DNA of 64,000 nucleotides from Amphiura filiformis (Eukaryota > Echinodermata > Ophiuroidea > Amphilepidida > Amphiuridae), in contig NC_092640.1 of assembly GCF_039555335.1 (NCBI RefSeq), forward strand, positions 36,698,784 through 36,762,783, read 5' to 3'. The notes beneath the pieces are model-generated. The model had not been told where the DNA came from. It saw nothing but the letters and a program-made list of their open reading frames with translations, and did not search any database. Position 1 is the stretch's first letter; every line of letters starts with the position of its first letter. Made by a program: the position numbers and the translations under genes. This document shows, piece after piece, positions 11,207-22,300 of this stretch.

Positions 11207-12687
11207 TTATGGAGGGTCCTCATATGGTGTTTCATCCGAGGATGCCGACTTCATGGATTCATACTCTGACATACTGGCATACGGCGATGCATGTTCTGTT
11301 ACATTTGGTGACGCTTGGCGTCCTTTCTTCTTTTCTTTTTGATCTCTTGGTGAAGTTGATATTTTTCTCTTCTTCTTGTCTTTCTTCTTTTGGCTGCTTC
11401 TGCTTTCCGCGTGACTAGTATCTTGGGCGAGATTGGAGCCGGCTCCTTGCAAATGCGACCTAATGTCCGTTTGTTTTGTCAGCGTTTTGATTTGTTTCTC
11501 AGTCTCAGGTACAGGGTCTCTCTGATCAGTTTTTTCTTCATTGCGATTTTGTCTAGGTTCAGATTGACTTTTCTGCGGTGATGCGGCTGATATTAACAAA
11601 TCTTCTACTTTTTTTAGGATCTCTGGTGATGTGGGGCCTGATGCTGGTTGAATGCATTTGTCCAACAGTTCATGCAGGATTACAATCGATGGGTTTGGCG
11701 GCGGAGATTGAGGTGCCATATGTTGTGTCTTCTGATCAGGTGTTTGGTGAACTGCAACTGGATGGATTAAAGGTGCAGCTTGATCTACAACAGGACGGGC
11801 AGATGCAAGAGGTACTAGAGGCGCAGGAGCTTGGTCACAGTTGCTCTTGGTGTGCCCTCGTTCATTACATCTGAAACATGTCGGGCCAAGGTCCGCTGTT
11901 GGGCAGTTGTGCTTAGTATGTCCATTGTTATTACAAAGAAAGCATTTTAGTTGCGGTTTGTCTGGGCATTCTCTTGCTGGGTGGTTCAAATAACAGTGAT
12001 GGCAATTTATAGGTGGCTGTCCGTTGTAGTAGACAACTACCTGCGCATCAATTAGTTTGTTCTGGTTTCTTGGGTCGGGGATTTGTATGTCCGAGTAACG
12101 TAACTTATGTTCATATATCTCCGACACCATACATACTCTATGACCTGTATATAGGTGTTTAAAGCGCTTTGTAATGTCGTTTTCTTCTCTTCTACTCCGA
12201 TCCTCTTCCTTATGTCTAGATACCATGGTTTCACGCTTGGCCCATGTATCGACCCACTGCTCAACGTATTCGTCCGATATGGACTGTGGTAGTTCATGAA
12301 TACTCAGTCTTATTCCTCTTTTTTTCGCATTCCGTGTATCAAACTGTAATCTTCTAGTGGACAGGTTTTGTCTTTTAACGTGATCACATCATTTGCCAAT
12401 ACACGAACCTTTGCCTGCAGAGTTGATACTGTGACAATCCATATACTGTAATCAGAATGGTATTGGGCTGATAATATATCGTTCGGTGTAATGGCGTCTT
12501 TATCATTTGTAACTGTATTCTCGTATATCGCCTGTGCCATCTCTATATTTGTTAGTCTGATATTGCGCGGTACTTTTACTCTGATCCACAGATCCGGATC
12601 TTTCAATCGCTTTACTGCTAGTTCCTCCTCATTTGTAATCGTGTTTTCTGCATTATCCAAGCTTACCGTTTCGTCCTTGTCCGCCAT
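11207..12687 (-). CDS. LINE ORF1, CCHC nucleic-acid-binding protein
   Basis: I chose the ATG at 12,687 (MADKDETVSL) because it opens the conserved region; the frame extends 30 codons further upstream with no recognisable content. The N-terminal ~110 residues resemble the RRM-like domain of Tx1-type ORF1 proteins. Three CCHC knuckles follow (CHHC…H…C, CFLC…H…C, CFRC…H…C; plus strand about 11,850–12,010). A charged Lys/Arg/Ser-rich tail ends at 11,207. The frame changes at a seven-base homopolymer (12,318–12,324) and the downstream frame is then open to the end. Likely role: RNA binding and packaging of the element transcript. Confidence 0.75.
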
Positions 12688-12839
12688 GACTACACACCGC
12701 GGTAGGTTTGAATGGTGATCAGTGAAGTGTGGATGTGCATATAGCATACAGTGAACACGACACGTACAGCTATGCACAAGCTACGCTGTTATAGCAAGTG
12801 CACGATGATTGTTTTAAAGTTGTAATTTCTCTTCAATTT

Positions 12840-13687
12840 TGCGACAGAATTTACCTCAAGTGGATCCTGGTGCTACAAGTAAAGGACAGATATATTGTAG
12901 TCCTTATATCTCAGCCAAATTTCTTGAAGAAAATTAGGTTTTACTCGCACATGATGTGAACCACGTCCGACGTTGATGACTGCATCAACAGAAAAGCGTA
13001 TTATTAATGTATGTTATTGTTTTTCAAGCAGTAATATTTATTATGTATTTTATTGTTTTTCAAGTGGCGATATATAACATTTCTAGAGTCAAAAATCTGT
13101 ATCTCATAAAGCAAATACTAAAAAAGTAAGCTTTTATCATCACAACAAATTGTAATAAATCAAGTGCTTGCTTCTTTTACATGTTGTATGTAATAAATCT
13201 AATTTGCATAAAAAAATTAAAAAGGTGTTTCTAGACGTTTCTCGGATTTTCTCATTTTTGCATTTTTGCGCCATGAAAATAGATCCGGGAAGCCATTTTA
13301 CGACGGATTTGAATGAAATTTTCACATAATGTGTGTCTTGTTATTTGTTATTTGTAGAGGAAGTATGAGAGTACATTTTAGAATTTTGTTTCTGTTTTGA
13401 TGCACCGTTTTTTTTGGCGTTATCAGGTTTTGGATTTTTTTTTCAAAAAATGAAGCATTCTATAAAAATTCTGCTCTCATACTTTTTTTTGCTGCATTTT
13501 AACTTTCATTTAAATGAGAAATTACATCTCTAGCATTTACGGTTGCGTTCCGGTTCTATTTGATACCCCGACACCTACAATCCAAGATGGGCGTGAATTA
13601 AATATACAAAATATACGTCCTATTGTCGGGGAAACTCGATGGATATTTTGTATAATGACCATTTTGTGAAACTTATTTGAATACTTG
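12840..13687. other. intergenic, nothing recognised
   Basis: AT-rich, with a short direct repeat of 'TATTGTTTTTCAAG' near 13,016 and 13,052. No gene signal. Confidence 0.4.
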
Positions 13688-13927
13688 AACGCAAGAAGAC
13701 CGTAAGTCCACTTGGCCCCTCAACATGTATATATTAAAGTTACGTATAGTTTCTTAGGGTTTTATAATGTTTAATACATGTTCCAGGGTGAAAACATCAT
13801 AAAGGTTGTGAAAGATTTGTTTTGGCCCATGAACATGTATAAAACATTACCAAATTATATGGAACTATACGCAACTTTAGTGTATACATGTTGAGGGGCC
13901 AAGTGGACTTACGGTCTTCTTGCGCTC
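13688..13927. mobile_element. foldback/MITE, 240 bp
   Basis: Inverted arms of about 65 bases: GCAAGAAGACCGTAAGTCCA… at the left and its near-perfect complement at the right, including 'TTGGCCCCTCAACATGTAT'. The loop is unique AT-rich DNA. No coding capacity and no clear target-site duplication, so the superfamily is unassigned. Confidence 0.8.
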
Positions 13928-14452
13928 AGGTCTTCATTTGTACATGTATACCTAGGTTCCAAGATAAATATACAGTTTTACACTCTCAGTCAAATTGTAC
14001 AACTAAGAGATTTCCTTGTTATTATTCAATTATTTTGTTGGAACGTGTTGGAACGTTACACCGTGTGTAATCTGGTCCCTGGGTTTGAAAATCATGCAGT
14101 TTAATACGTGATTTCCCATTTCAACCAAAAAATGTAATGCCAATTTCAAATAGCCTTGATGATAAAGCTTAAAATATTACCGATAAGTTTAAAATATACT
14201 CAACTTAGAGAATAAAGGTGTTGTTTTAACCGCTGTTGTGCATCTATCGTATCATATAACACGGGCGGCATCTTCATTTTATGTATTCACCTCGTTCTTT
14301 TACGCTAAAAATAATGATGTGGCCCGTGTTATATGAGACAATTATTTGCAACTACAAAGTGGCTATAACAGTAGCACTTTTTCTTGAACAGTAGGCATGT
14401 ATCGAGCTCAGTCAACACATCCTGGTAATTCAGTAGACAGCTGGTTTAATGC
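13928..14452. other. intergenic with one hairpin
   Basis: Only a short hairpin is visible (ATATAACACGGGC near 14,255 and GCCCGTGTTATAT near 14,322). No gene. Confidence 0.4.
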
Positions 14453-14680
14453 TTGACATCGCTGCAGAGGGTTTGGATTTTCTTACTGGGCGACCCTTTA
14501 CATGCCGATAATAGGGTAAGTTGCTTATATTTATAAAACAATATGACGGTGAATATATTTTGACATCGCTGCAGAGGGCTTGAATTTTCTTACTGGGCGA
14601 CCCTTTACATGCCGATAATAGTGTAAGTTGCTTTTATTAATTCATAAAACAATATGTCGGTGAATATATTTTGTCGGTAT
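14453..14680. repeat. tandem duplication, ~110-base unit, 2 copies
   Basis: Two adjacent copies run from 'GACATCGCTGCAGAGGG' to 'GGTGAATATATTTT'. They differ by a few substitutions and a small indel near 14,640. Confidence 0.9.
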
Positions 14681-14689
14681 TTTGTTAAG

Positions 14690-14960
14690 TCCAGGAGGGT
14701 AGCCAGCAGGGGGCAGGAGTGCAGAGTGCCCCCTGACAAAAATGAAAGAAAATGTGTCCCTTTTACAAAATATAAAAGAAAAATCTGAAGGGTAAAGAAA
14801 AAGAAACGGGGGCAAAATTCATCCCGATCATGGGCCAAAATATTATAAAATACCAAAATTTTGTGCGCTGCGCGCCTATTGTCACAATGAAGCGCTTTTC
14901 ATCCAGATCATGGCGCGAAAATATTACAAAATACAAAATTTTTGCGCGCGCTAGCAAATC
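14690..14960. repeat. dispersed-repeat fragment with internal duplication
   Basis: The stretch 'GATCATGG.C.AAAATATTA.AAAATAC.AAAATTTT.GCGC' occurs twice (about 14,825–14,870 and 14,908–14,950), after a 'CAGCAGGGGGCAGGAGTGCAGAGTGCCCCCTG' segment that can fold on itself. It looks like a decayed repeat; the class is unknown. Confidence 0.5.
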
Positions 14961-15560
14961 TATCGATTATTTGTGATGTTACAAAGCAATCCTTGTATGG
15001 ATTAACGGATTTGTTTTGCTTGAATGACCTTAAACCATTCTTTCTTTGGCGGCAGTTTTGGAGACAATTATTGAGGTGTGCGAGTTTCATCATTTGATAA
15101 GCCGACAGAGATAGATCGTTCGTCCTTAGTGTCACAGCATGTATTTATGTCCACAGTATATTGGCAAACTCACAGCTACACAGATTAACATTTTCTGCGG
15201 TGTAGTGTTTTAAAAGCGTATTAACAATTTGAGCTACTTTAAAAATGCGTTGTATTCAGTTTTGGTCTACATCAACGTTGTGCGCTAAAATGAGCATGAC
15301 AATGGGGAAATGAAGTCAAAAGAGCATTCGGTCTGTTGTAAAAAAACGATCACCAAGAGACTTAAGCGTTCACGCGTAGCTACAAAAGGGCAAGAAAACC
15401 AGAGAAGACATAGTTTGCAATGTCATCCATAAACCATATAGCTATAAATTTAAGATTATTTCACTGGTTTTGAAAAATAAAATGTTTAATGCGTAATTAA
15501 TTTTTATTGAAGTTTACAATAGTAAATTATAATTGAAATAAGGGCTGTTGCTACATACTT
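14961..15560. other. intergenic, nothing recognised
   Basis: No recognisable coding or repeat signal. Confidence 0.4.
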
Positions 15561-16027
15561 GTTAGGGGCGGTGCAATAATTATGTGTACCACGGGGTGGT
15601 GAATTATAGGGGGGGGGGCAAAGATTTTTTGGCAGGCAAAAAGGGGGGGCAAGCATTTTTGGCTGGTCGAAAGGGGGCAAGCAATTTTTGGCACAGATAT
15701 TTTGGGCACCGTTTCTGTATTACGCCTTAAAAAGGCATAGGAAAACGTTACGAACACGTTCAAATATGCAAAATTTCCTCCTCGCTGCGCTCGCATTATA
15801 TGATAAGATAATTTAAGGTTTTAAATTCAGGTTTCCCAAAATCTTGCATGTGTAAGGGGGGGCAAAGATTTTTGGCACGTCAAAAAAGGGGGGGGGCAAA
15901 GGTTTTTGGCACATCGAAAGGGGGGGCAATGATTTTTGGCACGGCCATGGGGGACAAGTGATTTTGGCACACCATTTTGAGAATTCGCCACCCCGGGGGT
16001 ACACGTAATTATTGCACCACCCCTTAC
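15561..16027. mobile_element. G-rich TIR element, ~467 bp
   Basis: Ends are inverted over about 40 bases: GTTAGGGGCGGTGCAATAAT at the left, ATTATTGCACCACCCCTTAC at the right, and both continue with GTGTACC…GGGGTGG. Inside are at least six imperfect copies of 'GGGGGGCAAAGATTTTTGGCAC'. It is a non-autonomous element or a satellite captured between inverted ends. A fragment with the same core motif lies at about 30,285–30,370 inside the peptidase gene. Confidence 0.75.
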
Positions 16028-17352
16028 TCGACATCGAATGTCCGATGCAACAAGCGTTCGTTGTTAAAATCAAATTCCAACCTATCTTATGTTTATAGTG
16101 ACGCGATCTTTTCAGTAGAACAAAAACAAAACCTAAACTAAAAGTCGACCCAATTTAATATGGAATGTAGACCTTAGGGCATGCATTGTACCCTTTTTCG
16201 GGTCATACATGTATGCGATTACGAGGTTAATAAGAGCTTTTGAACACATTGGCACCATTATGTGCTACTAAACTGCACTCATTCGAAAGAACATTTTAAA
16301 TTGCCATCGGCAAAATAGAAGCTACACAAGTTTTGTTTATTATTTCCCCGCATTGTTTTCCTTCAAATCTCACCCAAATTAGTCCCACTGCGAATTCTAA
16401 ATGTATTATGGCTTAAAATATGATAAAAAAATGTATTATGCTGGTACTACCCGTCATAGCTTATTCTAGCCGTCGTCTAGGTCGTTCAACTGTGTACAGC
16501 GTTCATATTTAGGTCAATCTACGAAGGATTGTTTGGCCTAACTCGTAAAGTCCAGTAAGCATAGTAAAGTGAAATAGTTTCAGTGCGCATTTGTCCTGGT
16601 CATTTATAAAATTGAAATCGTTTATAATGTGCATAGGTTTCGGACACATACATACACACACCTACATAGTTGGAGTGTTCTAGTGTTGGAAGGAGTCCCG
16701 GAAAGAATTATTAGCAAAAGAAGAAGCGAAGAAGCAATAGGAGGATCAGAAGAAGAAGATGATAAGATGAAATTAGTAGGTTTATTGTTTACAAAAGAAA
16801 AATTAAAATGTCCCGTTAAAAGCGATCGCAGTCCAATACGAACAACTAAGTGCGTATATTGTGATTGTTGATATTTGGTATCCTAACATTTGTGTTCCTC
16901 TGTTTATTACATTTTCCAGTAGATATCCACGAAAAAAGCTTATTCCCCAAATGTCAGTTGAATCCGATTTTGAATTTGCGTGATTTTGTGTATTGTACTG
17001 CTCCATAATATAGACCACCGTGTTGTAAGTTCGATGTTTTAACCAGAGCGTAATACAAATTCAGCGATATTTTTGGTAAACAAATTAATTTGCAAGAAGA
17101 GTCCAGTTTCCAGTAGTCTTAAATAAAATAACAAAAGAGAAAAGTGGGGCAAGATGAGGTTGTGTGTCCCTTTGCAAAGTATTTTTACTCTGCTAAACGT
17201 ACTTTTTCACACATATGAAATGTGTATCTTGCTCATGATTGTAAATTCTCGAATTTATCAGAATCATTCATTCTGAACAATGCTAGAGATTATTTGTACA
17301 TTCTTGATTTCATTTGTAGGGAGTCATAAATTTGCCTCGTATTAGTTCCATT
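16028..17352. other. upstream region of the peptidase gene
   Basis: No coding exon seen. A purine-rich AAGAAG-type stretch lies at about 16,710–16,770, and a splice-acceptor-like tttcatttgtag ends at 17,319, 34 bases before the start codon. The coding exon may therefore be preceded by a non-coding exon. I cannot place a promoter or transcription start. Confidence 0.35.
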
Positions 17353-17488
17353 ATGGCGTCAACTGAAAGTAAAACACAACTCCACATGGAGGAGTATCCG
17401 GAAGTGACGAAACCTTTCACTGCAAAATTTTGGAAAGTGCTGTGCGGCGTGTTATTTTTGGCTGCCGTAGGAATGTTAGTCGGTATAA
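17353..17488 (+). CDS. M13 peptidase exon 1: cytoplasmic tail and membrane anchor
   Basis: The first ATG in frame gives a ~27-residue tail and a hydrophobic stretch ([20 protein letters not shown]), the signal anchor of a type II protein. The donor gtaagt follows at 17,489 in phase 1. A TTG seven codons upstream is not a credible start. Confidence 0.85.
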
Positions 17489-19311
17489 GTAAGTACCTAC
17501 GGGTTATATCGGAATTAATGTCAAAGGTTGTGTTACTCTGCGGAGTTACTTGAACGTGAACTAATTAAATCTGACTTGTATAGAGCAATACTGTGGAACT
17601 CTATGTTAAGGGATCTGGATTATTTAGGCATATACAATGTATCTGTTACAGTGTTTTGGTAAACAATTGGCATATTCAAGGTACGTTTGTGCCTAGGCGG
17701 TGACCTATATTGTTGGCTTCAAGTTTTGACAAAACATACATGTAGTAGTCACAAGAATAACTCTTGATGAAAAATAGCTTGAAAGCTCCTGTAAATCATG
17801 TAAACTTTATATCAAATCTCGGTAAGGCGTTTCGATCCGACGTCAAAAATCGTTTTATTTATTGTCTTGCCTTGAACAGGTTGATTTTGATTGTCGAGAT
17901 TTGGTTCTAAGGCTCAGTGCTCAGTTTATCGGTTGGTAATTTAGCAATATCCGACACATGCACGAGCATCTGGTATCTGGTATCTAATTTCATTAAATTT
18001 GCGCGCTCTATTTTGGTCAAAGACCAGTTTGTGACATGTTTGTCCATTCTACGAATCAGCATTTAACACCAGCTCTGGCGACATTATGGGGTCCATAAGT
18101 GACACAGCATATTAGACAAGTTGTGGCCGACTTGGTCTGGGCCAGTGCTGGCGCTCACTTTATCTGACCCAACCCTGGTCCAGCACTGGGTCATTACATC
18201 TGGTCCTGTACTGGTGGGGGTTTCCTGTGTATCCCACATTCGGGATTCACCTCTTGACTTGCAGGGGGAAGGGAAAGGTCAAAAGTTGGGGTCATGGGCA
18301 TTTTAGCTACCGCGATATACTTCACACAAGGTATTTGACAGGGTTTAAGTGTTAGTGATGGTGTGAGTTTTTTGCTCAGTCATTTAGTGTCTGGGGATCT
18401 ATTGCTTCATCCCTTATCGTGTCTTTTTCACAGTTGTTCTAGCCGTACATGAAGAGGAGCCACCAACACCACTACCTAACACATGTAGCACATCTCATTG
18501 TGTAGTAACAGGTAAACGTCCTCATCCTTATTCATGATCTGCTTCTTCTTGTTTCCATTTCCTGCTCTTTCTTCTTCTACTTTCCCTCCTCCTCCTTCCT
18601 CTATAGTTTTCTCGTTTTTTCTTCAATTTCCTTCTTTTCAACGTATTCATTTCATTTCATCTCAGTTTCTTTCTCCTGCAATTAATCTTCTGAAACAGAA
18701 TTGATTGAGTGCACGGTAGTTTGAGTGATCATTAGTTACATTTTCTAACAAAACATTACATATAATGTTCAATTGTAGACGTTGGCAACACCAACAGCTA
18801 TCACACTAAATTATACACATTGGTCCTATATCTTTAGCTATTTGTAATATAGATTTGCGTTTCTTTATCAACTTATTCATATTTGTCTGCTTTTTGATGC
18901 AATTTTAATTCTATAAACTGTATATTTGTGCCCAATCATATCCAAAGTTATTCTTTACAATTCAGGATAATTTTTTAAACATTCTGTAACATTTGTTACA
19001 TTTGTTTACATTTTGTATTTGTCTCATGTTTTACTACCATTATACCAGTGTCTACCCATTGTAAACATGAAAACAAGATTTACGATAAATAGCGCCACCA
19101 AACCAGTATTCACCTTCACTTAAAATGACTATTTTACATTTAAAAATACATGCTATCAAATAACCGTGGTGGCTAGTGCTTCTTTCCGCTGACTCATGCC
19201 CGTATTTTTTTGGGGGGGGGGGAGGCGCTTTGCAAAGAAAAAAGGGCTGAAAAATTGAAAAAGCATAACAAACTTTGAAAAAAGGTTGTTTTAAGGGCGC
19301 TAGCGCCTAAA

Positions 19312-19346
<35 letters not shown>

Positions 19347-22300
19347 CTTCACTTTTCAAACGACCGTGAAAAAATTGGGTCAACCTTTACGGGTTGTTAA
19401 GGAAGGGGCGGCAAAATTGTTTCTTCTTCAGCCCCCGGGGTTGGGGCGGCCACGGTACGCCACTGTGACTTTAGATCTCCAGCATACAAACGATGAGAAG
19501 ACTACATGGTTATTTAAAATGTGTTTGTGAGCTGTAACAGGATAGTATGTTTCCTAATATTGGTGAAAAAATTATGTATTTACATCAAATGGTTTTGAAG
19601 AAAACTACATTTTTATAAAACACACCATTTTGTTACTGCAGTAAAGAACACGGATAAACTTAGTTCCATGTGTTGGTCTAAAAATGGGATGATAAATTGA
19701 AAATGCGATATCTTCTGACTAAAACCTCTTATTATCAAATCAAAATTCTTTTGATATGTACAATCTCCCCGAATATATATAAAAAATCCTTAAAGTTGGG
19801 TACAGTTCATTTTAAATTACTCTGTAACCGTTTAAATGAATCATACATTTTTTTCAATGTTTACTATTATAGGACTCACTCCAAATGTATGTTTGGATAA
19901 ACTCAATTATGTTACTATTTCATATTTGGGATAGGCATTAGAACATTCCACTAATGGCATTCAATGTTGTAGAAATGGTCGCACATCAACTGATCCTATG
20001 ATTTTAAAAATTATTTTTTTTATATAATAAAATTTATTTTTATTCATTTTATAGCATTTTGTGTAATCCTAACTATTTTTGATATTTTTTCATTTGCATG
20101 TGTCTGTAAATATTTGATTAAATTGTTTATCATGGAAGATAAGTACATATTGACGGAATTACATTAATAAATAACAAATCAATAGATTATTTTTCTTACC
20201 TTTCCTTAGCTGGCAAAATGATTCAAAACATCGACTCTTCAATAGACCCGTGTGACAATTTCTTTGCGTTCGCTTGTGGTGGATGGCTGAAGAGAACCGT
20301 AATTCCAGAAGATCGTTCCAGCTATAGTGCCTACACAGCTCTTCGAGAAGAGGTCCAAGTCGTCTTAAAAGGTAGGAATGAAGAAGGTATTATACATAAT
20401 TGCTACTAACTTATGTACCAAGAAACATAAAACAACCAAAGAAAATATTACAGATATAAGAATTCTCTTTGTTTCCACAACTCATAATGTATTAGAAAGC
20501 AGAATGTTTACTCAATGAAAGACTTTTAGTACAGAGTTTTAAACGCTAATTGTTTTTATATGGGTGGATCAACGTATAGGAACGTTTCATTGAAATTACA
20601 GGTAAGCCAATGCGCCACAATTGAATAGAGTTGCTGAACTCCAGACAATGTCTTCAAGAAATAATAATTGCCTATTTGTCGGAATATTTATTACATATCA
20701 CTAACATTTCTTACCTAGGGTCCCAGTAAACGCAAAATATTTTCGACATCATTCGCAAAAGGTTAGAAAAGGTTGACAGAAAAAGTTTAAATGTCGGGTT
20801 ATAGAAAGGTATAAAGACTATAAAACGTTTCCAAAACATTAGATTTTGTATGATAGTAAGCAAGTTATATTTTGTACAGCATCTACGTCCTTTACGAAAT
20901 AGACATCATGTAAGTATTGGATGTTGTACTCCTGAGATCACAAAGCCATCAATCTTCTATATAATCATATGATATTGTATGTATTCAATGGTTTGTCAGC
21001 ATAATGTCGCTGAAAACCTGACAATACCTATCTCGCAAAATGTTTCAGCCAATTTATTAATCTGTTTAGATTCTGATATAAAAAATGGACTTTTTCTTTT
21101 ATTTCAGAACTATTTGAGAGAGAAAAATCCAATGACGATATAACCGCTGTAACAAAAGTGAAGGACTTCTATGCGTCATGTGTGGATCTAGGTAAGACGA
21201 TACCCATGTAACATGATGGTTAACGAGATTTTTCAAACATAATTATTCCATCATACCAAATGCTGAGCTACAGTTTTGAGACATTTGGTGTGCTTCTCTC
21301 TCATGAATTTGAACTCTCATTGTCCCAAACCTCAACAATCTGTCCCTTTACTCCCGCAGTCCTCAAGTCATGGGGCAAATAGTTTAATCTTGTTGGTGGA
21401 GATTTAACATTAAACAATATTGTTTTTGAACGCTATTGTTTTTTTACGGCCGATACCTTCGCAATCTATTCCCGTATACAATTTAGTTATTAAACTAATC
21501 AAATTGATCATTTATATATTTTATGGTGTCAAAAATAGTTTAATATGCGTATTAAACACACTTGTAACTTTTTGGTAAAGAGGGTGTATAAAGTCCTCAA
21601 TTAGAAAAGTCCATGTCAAAGGTCCTCGGTTAAAAATCCCAAGGTCATTGTTTGCAAAACTCTACAAGTATAGGGGAAATATAGTGTATGAATCATTTGC
21701 ATATTCTTTTTATTCGAAATGGTTTCTTTACAGAAATCGTTCTGAAGTATTTAAAAGGAACTTGTGATATTAACATTTGCGAATATCAGTTTTAATGGTT
21801 GTGGTGGCTAAAATCGACCTATATTGAAACAAAAAGATGTTGGAATCACAAAATGACGTTTAACCCTAATACTACAGTATGCTTCGACTATATTAATATA
21901 TACGTATTTATAAATTCGCACGTGACAACCTCCGCGCTGCCATAACAGATTGTTAATAAAAACGGGCGGTCTTCCTGTGCATTTGAATGCAAAGGCGGTA
22001 AACAACGCATGACTGTGCAGCAAAATTTTATTTAACTTTGTGATTACATTGTAGCTGTACCATGAAGGCGGGTTTGTCATCCGAACCGAAAAAAACCCCA
22101 AAAAAACCACCAAAACGCGTGTGAGAATACGACTAATTATATGACGTTTATAATGGAATATTAGGGGTGTTGCAAGAACACCCTCTTCGCAGTCCAATAA
22201 GACAGGGATAAACATTTAAATTTGATTTTGTCGATGACATAGAGACAATCGATGAGCGTGACGATAAACCACTTCGTAATCTACTACACGATCTTGGAGG

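Larger units (their letters stand above)
7190..12830 (-). mobile_element. L1/Tx1-like non-LTR retrotransposon, near full length
   Basis: Minus-strand order is ORF1 (12,687–11,207), a roughly 100-base spacer, ORF2 endonuclease (11,108 down to about 10,400), linker, reverse transcriptase (to about 8,300) and a C-terminal CCHC-like finger near 7,660. Two ORFs, an apurinic-type endonuclease and a gag-like ORF1 with CCHC knuckles are the L1/Tx1 arrangement. Outer limits are estimates: the 3' end is placed in the T-rich stretch (plus strand) at 7,170–7,290 and the 5' end just upstream of the ORF1 start. I did not find target-site duplications. Every break in its ORFs lies at a homopolymer. Confidence 0.85.
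17489..22242 (+). other. introns 1–4 of the peptidase gene
   Basis: These four introns (0.7–1.7 kb) contain no further genes. Intron 2 has a poly-G run at 19,213 and a 25-base poly-T run near 19,319 inside a G-rich repeat fragment (19,200–19,460). It also has a GATAAATAGCGCCACC word near 19,084 that recurs near 47,836 in the inner transposon. Confidence 0.5.
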
